Part shown: positions 36,352 to 49,617 of the stretch, piece by piece
How the letters are laid out: every line of letters starts with the position of its first letter
Numbering within the stretch: position 1 is the stretch's first letter
Assembly (NCBI GenBank): GCA_964057225.1
Contig: OZ059900.1
Location: 21,901,638 to 21,965,637 of the forward strand
Length of the DNA: 64,000 nucleotides
Reading direction: 5' to 3'
Source of the DNA: Auanema rhodensis
Lineage: Eukaryota > Nematoda > Chromadorea > Rhabditida > Rhabditidae
Position numbers and translations under genes: made by a program
Notes under the pieces: generated by a model
Databases searched by the model: none
Told to the model about the DNA's origin: nothing
What the model saw: only the letters and a program-made list of their open reading frames with translations

Positions 36352-39300
36352 TCGATTTAATCAATATTAGACATAAGGGGCGTGCCCTCAGAATATGCTA
36401 ATTTCCTTAATTTTCTAACCCCTGTTTTTTTGTCGTGAAAGTGGAACTAGACGTTGTACGAACAATTTTGAGCTAGGTTTCATTGACATTGCATGAGTTT
36501 GAACACATGAAATCGTAAGTCAAAACCTTGTTTACAGCGAAATTTCCAAAAACTGGTTTTCCAGCATAATAAAATATTTCTCATGGGAAATACTGTGTTT
36601 TTGTATTTTTCTAGTGTTCAGCATGTAAAATGCTTCATTTTAGTATGTAACACGCTGAAATTCGTTGCATTTGACGACTTATATGAACAAAAATCGATTT
36701 AATCAATATTAGCCATAAGGGGCGTGCCCTCAGAATATGCTAATTTCCTTAATTTTCTAACCCCTGTTTTTTTGTCGTGAAAGTGGAACTAGACGTTGTA
36801 CGAACAATTTTGAGCTAGGTTTCATTGACATTGCATGAGTTTGAACACATGAAATCGTAAGTCAAAACCTTGTTTACAGCGAAATTTCCAAAAACTGGTT
36901 TTCCAGCATAATAAAATATTTCTCATGGGAAATACTGTGTTTTTGTATTTTTCTAGTGTTCAGCATGTAAAATGCTTCATTTTAGTATGTAACACGCTGA
37001 AATTCGTTGCATTTGACGACTCATATGAACAAAAATCGATTTAATCAATATTAGCCATAAGGGGCGTGCCCTCAGAATATGCTAATTTCCTTAATTTTCT
37101 AACCCCTGTTTTTTTGTCGTGAAAGTGGAACTAGACGTTGTACGAACAATTTTGAGCTAAGTTTCATTGACATTGCATGAGTTTGAACACATGAAATCGT
37201 AAGTCAAAACCTTGTTTACAGCGAAATTTCCAAAAACTGGTTTTCCAGCATAATAAAATATTTCTCATGGGAAATACTGTGTTTTTGTATTTTTCTAGTG
37301 TTCAGCATGTAAAATGCTTCATTTTAGTATGTAACACGCTGAAATTCGTTGCATTTGACGACTCATATGAACAAAAATCGATTTAATCAATATTAGCCAT
37401 AAGGGGCGTGCCCTCAGAATATGCTAATTTCCTTAATTTTCTAACCTCTGTTTTTTTGTCGTGAAAGTGGAACTAAACGTTGTACGAACAATTTTGAGCT
37501 AGGTTTCATTGACATTGCATGAGTTTGAACACATGAAATCGTAAGTCAAAACCTTGTTTACAGCGAAATTTCCAAAAACTGGTTTTCCAGCATAATAAAA
37601 TATTTCTCATGGGAAATACTGTGTTTTTGTATTTTTCTAGTGTTCAGCATGTAAAATGCTTCATATTAGTATGTAACACGCTGAAATTCGTTGCATTTGA
37701 CGACTCATATGAACAAAAATCGATTTAATCAATATTAGCCATAAGGGGCGTGCCCTCAGAATATGCTAATTTCCTTAATTTTCTAACCCCTGTTTTTTTG
37801 TCGTGAAAGTGGAACTAGACGTTGTACGAACAATTTTGAACTAAGTTTCATTGACATTGCATGAGTTTGAACACATGAAATCGTAAGTCAAAACCTTGTT
37901 TACAGCGAAATTTCCAAAAACTGGTTTTCCAGCATAATAAAATATTTCTCATGGGAAATACTGTGTTTTTGTTTTTTTCTAGTGTTCAGCATGTAAAATG
38001 CTTCATTTTAGTATGTAACACGCTGAAATTCGTTGCATTTGACGAATCATATGAACAAAAATCGATTTAATCAATATTAGCCATAAGGGGCGTGCCCTCA
38101 GAATATGCTAATTTCCTTAATTTTCTAACCCCTGTTTTTTTGTCGTGAAAGTGGAACTAGACGTTGTACGAACAATTTTGAGCTAGGTTTCATTGACATT
38201 GCATGAGTTTGAACACATGAAATCGTAAGTCAAAACCTTGTTTACAGCGAAATTTCCAAAAACTGGTTTTCCAGCATAATAAAATATTTCTCATGGGAAA
38301 TACTGTGTTTTTGTATTTTTCTAGTGTTCAGCATGTAAAATGCTTCATATTAGTATGTAACACGCTGAAATTCGTTGCATTTGACGACTCATATGAACAA
38401 AAATCGATTTAATCAATATTAGCCATAAGGGGCGTGCCCTCAGAATATGCTAATTTCCTTAATTTTCTAACCCCTGTTTTTTTGTCGTGAAAGTGGAACT
38501 AGACGTTGTACGAACAATTTTGAGCTAGGTTTCATTGACATTGCATGAGTTTGAACACATGAAATCGTAAGTCAAAACCTTGTTTACAGCGAAATTTCCA
38601 AAAACTGGTTTTCCAGCATAATAAAATATTTCTCATGGGAAATACTGTGTTTTTGTTTTTTTCTAGTGTTCAGCATGTAAAATGCTTCATTTTAGTATGT
38701 AACACGCTGAAATTCGTTGCATTTGACGACTCATATGAACAAAAATCGATTTAATCAATATTAGCCATAAGGGGCGTGCCCTCAGAATATGCTAATTTCC
38801 TTAATTTTCTAACCTCTGTTTTTTTGTCGTGAAAGTGGAACTAAACGTTGTACGAACAATTTTGAGCTAGGTTTCATTGACATTGCATGAGTTTGAACAC
38901 ATGAAATCGTAAGTCAAAACCTTGTTTACAGCGAAATTTCCAAAAACTGGTTTTCCAGCATAATAAAATATTTCTCATGGGAAATACTGTGTTTTTGTAT
39001 TTTTCTAGTGTTCAGCATGTAAAATGCTTCATATTAGTATGTAACACGCTGAAATTCGTTGCATTTGACGACTCATATGAACAAAAATCGATTTAATCAA
39101 TATTAGCCATAAGGGGCGTGCCCTCAGAATATGCTAATTTCCTTAATTTTCTAACCCCTGTTTTTTTGTCGTGAAAGTGGAACTAGACGTTGTACGAACA
39201 ATTTTGAGCTAAGTTTCATTGACATTGCATGAGTTTGAACACATGAAATCGTAAGTCAAAACCTTGTTTACAGCGAAATTTCCAAAAACTGGTTTTCCAG

Positions 39301-39771
39301 CATAATAAAATATTTCTCATGGGAAATACTGTGTTTTTGTATTTTTCTAGTGTTCAGCATGTAAAATGATTCATTTTAGTATGTAACACGCTGAAATTCG
39401 TTGCATTTGACGACTCATATGAACAAAAATCGATTTAATCAATATTAGCCATAAGGGGCGTGCCCTCAGAATATGCTAATTTCCTTAATTTTCTAACCCC
39501 TGTTTTTTTGTCGTGAAAGTGGAACTAGACGTTGTACGAACAATTTTGAGCTAGGTTTCATTGACATTGCATGAGTTTGAACACATGAAATCGTAAGTCA
39601 AAGCCTTGTTTACAGCGAAATTTCCAAAAACTGGTTTTCCAGCATAATAAAATATTTCTCATGGGAAATACTGTGTTTTTGTATTTTTCTAGTGTTCAGC
39701 ATGTAAAATCCTTCATTTTAGTATGTAACACGCTGAAATTCGTTGCATTTGACAACTCATATGAACAAAAA

Positions 39772-39920
39772 TCGATTTAATCAATATTAGCCATAATAAA
39801 ATATTTCTCATGGGAAATACTGTGTTTTTGTATTTTTCTAGTGTTCAGCATGTAAAATGATTCATTTTAGTATGTAACACGCTGAAATTCGTTGCATTTG
39901 ACGACTCATATGAACAAAAA
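39772..39920 (+). repeat. 149-bp short unit 23
   Basis: ATT dyad centre. Counterpart of both 20780 and 32529. Confidence 0.95.
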
Positions 39921-40604
39921 TCGATTTAATCAATATTAGCCATAAGGGGCGTGCCCTCAGAATATGCTAATTTCCTTAATTTTCTAACCCCTGTTTTTTT
40001 GTCGTGAAAGTGGAACTAGACGTTGTACGAACAATTTTGAGCTAGGTTTCATTGACATTGCATGAGTTTGAACACATGAAATCGTAAGTCAAAACCTTGT
40101 TTACAGCGAAATTTCCAAAAACTGGTTTTCCAGCATAATAAAATATTTCTCATGGGAAATACTGTGTTTTTGTATTTTTCTAGTGTTCAGCATGTAAAAT
40201 GCTTCATTTTAGTATGTAACACGCTAAAGTTCGTTGCATTTGACGACTCATATGAACAAAAATCGATTTAATCAATATTAGCCATAAGGGGCGTGCCCTC
40301 AGAATATGCTAATTTCCTTAATTTTCTAACCCCTGTTTTTTTGTCGTGAAAGTGGAACTAGACGTTGTACGAACAATTTTGAGCTAGGTTTCATTGACAT
40401 TGCATGAGTTTGAACACATGAAATCGTAAGTCAAAGCCTTGTTTACAGCGAAATTTCCAAAAACTGGTTTTCCAGCATAATAAAATATTTCTCATGGGAA
40501 ATACTGTGTTTTTGTATTTTTCTAGTGTTCAGCATGTAAAATCCTTCATTTTAGTATGTAACACGCTGAAATTCGTTGCATTTGACAACTCATATGAACA
40601 AAAA

Positions 40605-40753
40605 TCGATTTAATCAATATTAGCCATAATAAAATATTTCTCATGGGAAATACTGTGTTTTTGTATTTTTCTAGTGTTCAGCATGTAAAATGATTCATTT
40701 TAGTATGTAACACGCTGAAATTCGTTGCATTTGACGACTCATATGAACAAAAA
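40605..40753 (+). repeat. 149-bp short unit 24
   Basis: ATT dyad centre. Counterpart of both 21613 and 33362. Confidence 0.95.
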
Positions 40754-41095
40754 TCGATTTAATCAATATTAGCCATAAGGGGCGTGCCCTCAGAATATGC
40801 TAATTTCCTTAATTTTCTAACCCCTGTTTTTTTGTCGTGAAAGTGGAACTAGACGTTGTACGAACAATTTTGAGCTAGGTTTCATTGACATTGCATGAGT
40901 TTGAACACATGAAATCGTAAGTCAAAACCTTGTTTACAGCGAAATTTCCAAAAACTGGTTTTCCAGCATAATAAAATATTTCTCATGGGAAATACTGTGT
41001 TTTTGTATTTTTCTAGTGTTCAGCATGTAAAATGCTTCATTTTAGTATGTAACACGCTAAAGTTCGTTGCATTTGACGACTCATATGAACAAAAA

Positions 41096-41436
41096 TCGAT
41101 TTAATCAATATTAGCCATAAGGGGCGTGCCCTCAGAATATGCTAATTTCCTTAACTTTCTAACCCCTGTTTTTTGTCGTGAAAGTGGAACTAGACGTTGT
41201 ACGAACAATTTTGAGCTAAGTTTCATTGACATTGCATGAGTTTGAACACATGAAATCGTAAGTCAAAACCTTGTTTACAGCGAAATTTCCAAAAACTGGT
41301 TTTCCAGCATAATAAAACATTTCTCATGGGAAATACTGTGTTTTTGTTTTTTTCTAGTGTTCAGCATGTAAAATGCTTCATTTTAGTATGTAACACGCTG
41401 AAATTCGTTGCATTTGACGACTCATATGAACAAAAA
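41096..41436 (+). repeat. 341-bp monomer (T6 marker), second copy
   Basis: Carries CTTAACTTTCT, a six-T run, GCTAAG and TAAAACATTTC, exactly as at 22104. Confidence 0.92.
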
Positions 41437-42120
41437 TCGATTTAATCAATATTAGCCATAAGGGGCGTGCCCTCAGAATATGCTAATTTCCTTAATTTTC
41501 TAACCCCTGTTTTTTTGTCGTGAAAGTGGAACTAGATGTTGTACGAACAATTTTGAGCTAGGTTTCATTGACATTGCATGAGTTTGAACACATGAAATCG
41601 TAAGTCAAAACCTTGTTTACAGCGAAATTTCCAAAAACTGGTTTTCCAGCATAATAAAATATTTCTCATGGGAAATACTGTGTTTTTGTATTTTTCTAGT
41701 GTTCAGCATGTAAAATGCTTCATTTTAGTATGTAACACGCTGAAATTCGTTGCATTTGACGACTCATATGAACAAAAATCGATTTAATCAATATTAGCCA
41801 TAAGGGGCGTGCCCTCAGAATATGCTAATTTCCTTAATTTTCTAACCCCTGTTTTTTTGTCGTGAAAGTGAAACTAGACGTTGTACGAACAATTTTGAGC
41901 TAGGTTTCATTGACATTGCATGAGTTTGAACACATGAAATCGTAAGTCAAAGCCTTGTTTACAGCGAAATTTCCAAAAACTGGTTTTCCAGCATAATAAA
42001 ATATTTCTCATGGGAAATACTGTGTTTTTGTATTTTTCTAGTGTTCAGCATGTAAAATCCTTCATTTTAGTATGTAACACGCTGAAATTCGTTGCATTTG
42101 ACAACTCATATGAACAAAAA

Positions 42121-42269
42121 TCGATTTAATCAATATTAGCCATAATAAAATATTTCTCATGGGAAATACTGTGTTTTTGTATTTTTCTAGTGTTCAGCAT
42201 GTAAAATGATTCATTTTAGTATGTAACACGCTGAAATTCGTTGCATTTGACGACTCATATGAACAAAAA
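42121..42269 (+). repeat. 149-bp short unit 25
   Basis: In 491-bp composite copy 1 of the 41779 run. ATT dyad centre. Confidence 0.95.
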
Positions 42270-42611
42270 TCGATTTAATCAATATTAGCCATAAGGGGCG
42301 TGCCCTCAGAATATGCTAATTTCCTTAATTTTCTAACCCCTGTTTTTTTGTCGTGAAAGTGGAACTAGACGTTGTACGAACAATTTTGAGCTAGGTTTCA
42401 TTGACATTGCATGAGTTTGAACACATGAAATCGTAAGTCAAAGCCTTGTTTACAGCGAAATTTCCAAAAACTGGTTTTCCAGCATAATAAAATATTTCTC
42501 ATGGGAAATACTGTGTTTTTGTATTTTTCTAGTGTTCAGCATGTAAAATCCTTCATTTTAGTATGTAACACGCTGAAATTCGTTGCATTTGACAACTCAT
42601 ATGAACAAAAA

Positions 42612-42760
42612 TCGATTTAATCAATATTAGCCATAATAAAATATTTCTCATGGGAAATACTGTGTTTTTGTATTTTTCTAGTGTTCAGCATGTAAAATGA
42701 TTCATTTTAGTATGTAACACGCTGAAATTCGTTGCATTTGACGACTCATATGAACAAAAA
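42612..42760 (+). repeat. 149-bp short unit 26
   Basis: In 491-bp composite copy 2 of the 41779 run. ATT dyad centre. Confidence 0.95.
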
Positions 42761-43102
42761 TCGATTTAATCAATATTAGCCATAAGGGGCGTGCCCTCAG
42801 AATATGCTAATTTCCTTAATTTTCTAACCCCTGTTTTTTTGTCGTGAAAGTGGAACTAGACGTTGTACGAACAATTTTGAGCTAGGTTTCATTGACATTG
42901 CATGAGTTTGAACACATGAAATCGTAAGTCAAAGCCTTGTTTACAGCGAAATTTCCAAAAACTGGTTTTCCAGCATAATAAAATATTTCTCATGGGAAAT
43001 ACTGTGTTTTTGTATTTTTCTAGTGTTCAGCATGTAAAATCCTTCATTTTAGTATGTAACACGCTGAAATTCGTTGCATTTGACAACTCATATGAACAAA
43101 AA

Positions 43103-43251
43103 TCGATTTAATCAATATTAGCCATAATAAAATATTTCTCATGGGAAATACTGTGTTTTTGTATTTTTCTAGTGTTCAGCATGTAAAATGATTCATTTTA
43201 GTATGTAACACGCTGAAATTCGTTGCATTTGACGACTCATATGAACAAAAA
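43103..43251 (+). repeat. 149-bp short unit 27
   Basis: In 491-bp composite copy 3 of the 41779 run. ATT dyad centre. Confidence 0.95.
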
Positions 43252-43593
43252 TCGATTTAATCAATATTAGCCATAAGGGGCGTGCCCTCAGAATATGCTA
43301 ATTTCCTTAATTTTCTAACCCCTGTTTTTTTGTCGTGAAAGTGGAACTAGACGTTGTACGAACAATTTTGAGCTAGGTTTCATTGACATTGCATGAGTTT
43401 GAACACATGAAATCGTAAGTCAAAGCCTTGTTTACAGCGAAATTTCCAAAAACTGGTTTTCCAGCATAATAAAATATTTCTCATGGGAAATACTGTGTTT
43501 TTGTATTTTTCTAGTGTTCAGCATGTAAAATCCTTCATTTTAGTATGTAACACGCTGAAATTCGTTGCATTTGACAACTCATATGAACAAAAA

Positions 43594-43742
43594 TCGATTT
43601 AATCAATATTAGCCATAATAAAATATTTCTCATGGGAAATACTGTGTTTTTGTATTTTTCTAGTGTTCAGCATGTAAAATGATTCATTTTAGTATGTAAC
43701 ACGCTGAAATTCGTTGCATTTGACGACTCATATGAACAAAAA
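43594..43742 (+). repeat. 149-bp short unit 28
   Basis: In 491-bp composite copy 4, also the first short unit of the 2008-bp duplication. Confidence 0.95.
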
Positions 43743-44426
43743 TCGATTTAATCAATATTAGCCATAAGGGGCGTGCCCTCAGAATATGCTAATTTCCTTA
43801 ATTTTCTAACCCCTGTTTTTTTGTCGTGAAAGTGGAACTAGACGTTGTACGAACAATTTTGAGCTAGGTTTCATTGACATTGCATGAGTTTGAACACATG
43901 AAATCGTAAGTCAAAACCTTGTTTACAGCGAAATTTCCAAAAACTGGTTTTCCAGCATAATAAAATATTTCTCATGGGAAATACTGTGTTTTTGTATTTT
44001 TCTAGTGTTCAGCATGTAAAATGCTTCATTTTAGTATGTAACACGCTGAAATTCGTTGCATTTGACGACTCATATGAACAAAAATCGATTTAATCAATAT
44101 TAGCCATAAGGGGCGTGCCCTCAGAATATGCTAATTTCCTTAATTTTCTAACCCCTGTTTTTTTGTCGTGAAAGTGGAACTAGACGTTGTACGAACAATT
44201 TTGAGCTAGGTTTCATTGACATTGCATGAGTTTGAACACATGAAATCGTAAGTCAAAGCCTTGTTTACAGCGAAATTTCCAAAAACTGGTTTTCCAGCAT
44301 AATAAAATATTTCTCATGGGAAATACTGTGTTTTTGTATTTTTCTAGTGTTCAGCATGTAAAATCCTTCATTTTAGTATGTAACACGCTGAAATTCGTTG
44401 CATTTGACAACTCATATGAACAAAAA

Positions 44427-44575
44427 TCGATTTAATCAATATTAGCCATAATAAAATATTTCTCATGGGAAATACTGTGTTTTTGTATTTTTCTAGTGTT
44501 CAGCATGTAAAATGATTCATTTTAGTATGTAACACGCTGAAATTCGTTGCATTTGACGACTCATATGAACAAAAA
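44427..44575 (+). repeat. 149-bp short unit 29
   Basis: ATT dyad centre. Counterpart of 25435 and of 46435. Confidence 0.95.
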
Positions 44576-45601
44576 TCGATTTAATCAATATTAGCCATAA
44601 GGGGCGTGCCCTCAGAATATGCTAATTTCCTTAATTTTCTAACCCCTGTTTTTTTGTCGTGAAAGTGGAACTAGACGTTGTACGAACAATTTTGAGCTAG
44701 GTTTCATTGACATTGCATGAGTTTGAACACATGAAATCGTAAGTCAAAACCTTGTTTACAGCGAAATTTCCAAAAACTGGTTTTCCAGCATAATAAAATA
44801 TTTCTCATGGGAAATACTGTGTTTTTGTATTTTTCTAGTGTTCAGCATGTAAAATGCTTCATTTTAGTATGTAACACGCTGAAATTCGTTGCATTTGACG
44901 ACTCATATGAACAAAAATCGATTTAATCAATATTAGCCATAAGGGGCGTGCCCTCAGAATATGCTAATTTCCTTAATTTTCTAACCCCTGTTTTTTTGTC
45001 GTGAAAGTGGAACTAGACGTTGTACGAACAATTTTGAGCTAGGTTTCATTGACATTGCATGAGTTTGAACACATGAAATCGTAAGTCAAAACCTTGTTTA
45101 CAGCGAAATTTCCAAAAACTGGTTTTCCAGCATAATAAAATATTTCTCATGGGAAATACTGTGTTTTTGTATTTTTCTAGTGTTCAGCATGTAAAATGCT
45201 TCATTTTAGTATGTAACACGCTAAAATTCGTTGCATTTGACGACTCATATGAACAAAAATCGATTTAATCAATATTAGCCATAAGTGGCGTGCCCTCAGA
45301 ATATGCTAATTTCCTTAATTTTCTAACCCCTGTTTTTTTGTCGTGAAAGTGGAACTAGACGTTGTACGAACAATTTTGAGCTAGGTTTCATTGACATTGC
45401 ATGAGTTTGAACACATGAAATCGTAAGTCAAAGCCTTGTTTACAGCGAAATTTCCAAAAACTGGTTTTCCAGCATAATAAAATATTTCTCATGGGAAATA
45501 CTGTGTTTTTGTATTTTTCTAGTGTTCAGCATGTAAAATCCTTCATTTTAGTATGTAACACGCTGAAATTCGTTGCATTTGACAACTCATATGAACAAAA
45601 A

Positions 45602-45750
45602 TCGATTTAATCAATATTAGCCATAATAAAATATTTCTCATGGGAAATACTGTGTTTTTGTATTTTTCTAGTGTTCAGCATGTAAAATGATTCATTTTAG
45701 TATGTAACACGCTGAAATTCGTTGCATTTGACGACTCATATGAACAAAAA
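45602..45750 (+). repeat. 149-bp short unit 30
   Basis: ATT dyad centre, preceded by the hybrid AAGTGGCG monomer. Confidence 0.95.
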
Positions 45751-46434
45751 TCGATTTAATCAATATTAGCCATAAGGGGCGTGCCCTCAGAATATGCTAA
45801 TTTCCTTAATTTTCTAACCCCTGTTTTTTTGTCGTGAAAGTGGAACTAGACGTTGTACGAACAATTTTGAGCTAGGTTTCATTGACATTGCATGAGTTTG
45901 AACACATGAAATCGTAAGTCAAAACCTTGTTTACAGCGAAATTTCCAAAAACTGGTTTTCCAGCATAATAAAATATTTCTCATGGGAAATACTGTGTTTT
46001 TGTATTTTTCTAGTGTTCAGCATGTAAAATGCTTCATTTTAGTATGTAACACGCTGAAATTCGTTGCATTTGACGACTCATATGAACAAAAATCGATTTA
46101 ATCAATATTAGCCATAAGGGGCGTGCCCTCAGAATATGCTAATTTCCTTAATTTTCTAACCCCTGTTTTTTTGTCGTGAAAGTGGAACTAGACGTTGTAC
46201 GAACAATTTTGAGCTAGGTTTCATTGACATTGCATGAGTTTGAACACATGAAATCGTAAGTCAAAGCCTTGTTTACAGCGAAATTTCCAAAAACTGGTTT
46301 TCCAGCATAATAAAATATTTCTCATGGGAAATACTGTGTTTTTGTATTTTTCTAGTGTTCAGCATGTAAAATCCTTCATTTTAGTATGTAACACGCTGAA
46401 ATTCGTTGCATTTGACAACTCATATGAACAAAAA

Positions 46435-46583
46435 TCGATTTAATCAATATTAGCCATAATAAAATATTTCTCATGGGAAATACTGTGTTTTTGTATTTTT
46501 CTAGTGTTCAGCATGTAAAATGATTCATTTTAGTATGTAACACGCTGAAATTCGTTGCATTTGACGACTCATATGAACAAAAA
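46435..46583 (+). repeat. 149-bp short unit 31
   Basis: ATT dyad centre. Counterpart of 44427 at +2008. Confidence 0.95.
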
Positions 46584-48635
46584 TCGATTTAATCAATATT
46601 AGCCATAAGGGGCGTGCCCTCAGAATATGCTAATTTCCTTAATTTTCTAACCCCTGTTTTTTTGTCGTGAAAGTGGAACTAGACGTTGTACGAACAATTT
46701 TGAGCTAGGTTTCATTGACATTGCATGAGTTTGAACACATGAAATCGTAAGTCAAAACCTTGTTTACAGCGAAATTTCCAAAAACTGGTTTTCCAGCATA
46801 ATAAAATATTTCTCATGGGAAATACTGTGTTTTTGTATTTTTCTAGTGTTCAGCATGTAAAATGCTTCATTTTAGTATGTAACACGCTGAAATTCGTTGC
46901 ATTTGACGACTCATATGAACAAAAATCGATTTAATCAATATTAGCCATAAGGGGCGTGCCCTCAGAATATGCTAATTTCCTTAATTTTCTAACCCCTGTT
47001 TTTTTGTCGTGAAAGTGGAACTAGACGTTGTACGAACAATTTTGAGCTAGGTTTCATTGACATTGCATGAGTTTGAACACATGAAATCGTAAGTCAAAAC
47101 CTTGTTTACAGCGAAATTTCCAAAAACTGGTTTTCCAGCATAATAAAATATTTCTCATGGGAAATACTGTGTTTTTGTATTTTTCTAGTGTTCAGCATGT
47201 AAAATGCTTCATTTTAGTATGTAACACGCTAAAATTCGTTGCATTTGACGACTCATATGAACAAAAATCGATTTAATCAATATTAGCCATAAGTGGCGTG
47301 CCCTCAGAATATGCTAATTTCCTTAATTTTCTAACCCCTGTTTTTTTGTCGTGAAAGTGGAACTAGACGTTGTACGAACAATTTTGAGCTAGGTTTCATT
47401 GACATTGCATGAGTTTGAACACATGAAATCGTAAGTCAAAACCTTGTTTACAGCGAAATTTCCAAAAACTGGTTTTCCAGCATAATAAAATATTTCTCAT
47501 GGGAAATACTGTGTTTTTGTATTTTTCTAGTGTTCAGCATGTAAAATGCTTCATTTTAGTATGTAACACGCTAAAATTCGTTGCATTTGACGACTCATAT
47601 GAACAAAAATCGATTTAATCAATATTAGCCATAAGGGGCGTGCCCTCAGAATATGCTAATTTCCTTAATTTTCTAACCCCTGTTTTTTTGTCGTGAAAGT
47701 GGAACTAGACGTTGTACGAACAATTTTGAGCTAGGTTTCATTGACATTGCATGAGTTTGAACACATGAAATCGTAAGTCAAAACCTTGTTTACAGCGAAA
47801 TTTCCAAAAACTGGTTTTCCAGCATAATAAAATATTTCTCATGGGAAATACTGTGTTTTTGTATTTTTTTAGTGTTCAGCATGTAAAATGCTTCATTTCA
47901 GTATGTAACACGCTGAAATTCGTTGCATTTGACGACTCATATGAACAAAAATCGATTTAATCAATATTAGCCATAAGGGGCGTGCCCTCAGAATATGCTA
48001 ATTTCCTTAATTTTCTAACCCCTGTTTTTTTGTCGTGAAAGTGGAACTAGACGTTGTACGAACAATTTTGAGCAAGGTTTCATTGACATTGCATGAGTTT
48101 GAACACATGAAATCGTAAGTCAAAACCTTGTTTACAGCGAAATTTCCAAAAACTGGTTTTCCAGCATAATAAAATATTTCTCATGGGAAATACTGTGTTT
48201 TTGTATTTTTCTAGTGTTCAGCATGTAAAATGCTTCATTTTAGTATGTAACACGCTGAAATTCGTTGCATTTGACGACTCATATGAACAAAAATCGATTT
48301 AATCAATATTAGACATAAGGGGCGTGCCCTCAGAATATGCTAATTTCCTTAATTTTCTAACCCCTGTTTTTTTGTCGTGAAAGTGGAACTAGACGTTGTA
48401 CGAACAATTTTGAGCTAGGTTTCATTGACATTGCATGAGTGTGAACACATGAAATCGTAAGTCAAAACCTTGTTTACAGCGAAATTTCCAAAAACTGGTT
48501 TTCCAGCATAATAAAATATTTCTCATGGGAAATACTGTGTTTTTGTATTTTTCTAGTGTTCAGCATGTAAAATGCTTCATTTTAGTATGTAACACGCTGA
48601 AATTCGTTGCATTTGACAACTCATATGAACAAAAA

Positions 48636-48784
48636 TCGATTTAATCAATATTAGCCATAATAAAATATTTCTCATGGGAAATACTGTGTTTTTGTATTTT
48701 TCTAGTGTTCAGCATGTAAAATGATTCATTTTAGTATGTAACACGCTGAAATTCGTTGCATTTGACGACTCATATGAACAAAAA
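48636..48784 (+). repeat. 149-bp short unit 32
   Basis: ATT dyad centre. Counterpart of 27636 and 34879. Confidence 0.95.
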
Positions 48785-49468
48785 TCGATTTAATCAATAT
48801 TAGCCATAAGGGGCGTGCCCTCAGAATATGCTAATTTCCTTAATTTTCTAACCCCTGTTTTTTTGTCGTGAAAGTGGAACTAGACGTTGTACGAACAATT
48901 TTGAGCTAGGTTTCATTGACATTGCATGAGTTTGAACACATGAAATCGTAAGTCAAAACCTTGTTTACAGCGAAATTTCCAAAAACTGGTTTTCCAGCAT
49001 AATAAAATATTTCTCATGGGAAATACTGTGTTTTTGTATTTTTCTAGTGTTCAGCATGTAAAATGCTTCATTTTAGTATGTAACACGCTGAAATTCGTTG
49101 CATTTGACGACTTATATGAACAAAAATCGATTTAATCAATATTAGCCATAAGGGGCGTGCCCTCAGAATATGCTAATTTCCTTAATTTTCTAACCCCTGT
49201 TTTTTTGTCGTGAAAGTGGAACTAGACGTTGTACGAACAATTTTGAGCTAGGTTTCATTGACATTGCATGAGTTTGAACACATGAAATCGTAAGTCAAAA
49301 CCTTGTTTACAGCGAAATTTCCAAAAACTGGTTTTCCAGCATAATAAAATATTTCTCATGGGAAATACTGTGTTTTTGTATTTTTCTAGTGTTCAGCATG
49401 TAAAATGCTTCATTTTAGTATGTAACACGCTGAAATTCGTTGCATTTGACAACTCATATGAACAAAAA

Positions 49469-49617
49469 TCGATTTAATCAATATTAGCCATAATAAAATA
49501 TTTCTCATGGGAAATACTGTGTTTTTGTATTTTTCTAGTGTTCAGCATGTAAAATGATTCATTTTAGTATGTAACACGCTGAAATTCGTTGCATTTGACG
49601 ACTCATATGAACAAAAA
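49469..49617 (+). repeat. 149-bp short unit 33
   Basis: ATT dyad centre. By position it matches 28960, but that unit has the TATTC dyad. Confidence 0.95.

Larger units (their letters stand above)
33511..40753 (+). repeat. 7243-bp tandem duplication, copy 2
   Basis: Repeats the marker order of 26268-33510: GTATTTTTTTAG at about 34105, GAGCAAGG at about 34312, TAGACATAAGG at about 34553 and 36367, AAAATTATTC at about 36286. Copy 1 has private changes absent here, such as AAGTGGCG near 26290 and GTGGTTTTGT near 30378. Confidence 0.88.
41779..43742 (+). repeat. 491-bp composite repeat, second four-copy run
   Basis: Copies start at 41779, 42270, 42761 and 43252, in the same order and number as at 22787-24750. 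The run therefore expanded before the two 5.83-kb blocks separated. Confidence 0.92.
39430..45259 (+). repeat. Second copy of the 5.83-kb block
   Basis: Matches 20438-26267 unit for unit. It starts inside the second 7243-bp copy, so that duplication and this block overlap. One private change is GTGAAACTAGACG near 41867 (GTGGAACTAGACG at 22875). Confidence 0.88.
43252..45259 (+). repeat. 2008-bp tandem duplication, copy 1
   Basis: Unit order is 342, 149, 342, 342, 149, 342, 342. The last monomer ends ACGCTAAAATTCG. The copy in the 20-26 kb block is single, so duplication followed block separation, or a copy was lost there. Confidence 0.88.
45260..47267 (+). repeat. 2008-bp tandem duplication, copy 2
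   Basis: Same unit order. Its first monomer is a hybrid: AAGTGGCG, which otherwise begins the monomers at 26268 and 47268, is joined to the AAAGCC, TCCTT, GACAACT set. This places the exchange inside monomer 45260. Confidence 0.88.

Noticed and set aside
26268-40753. Large duplications as pure assembly artefacts
   Set aside because: Not excluded, but each copy has private single-base differences and a different context on at least one side, which favours real duplications. Read support is the deciding test.
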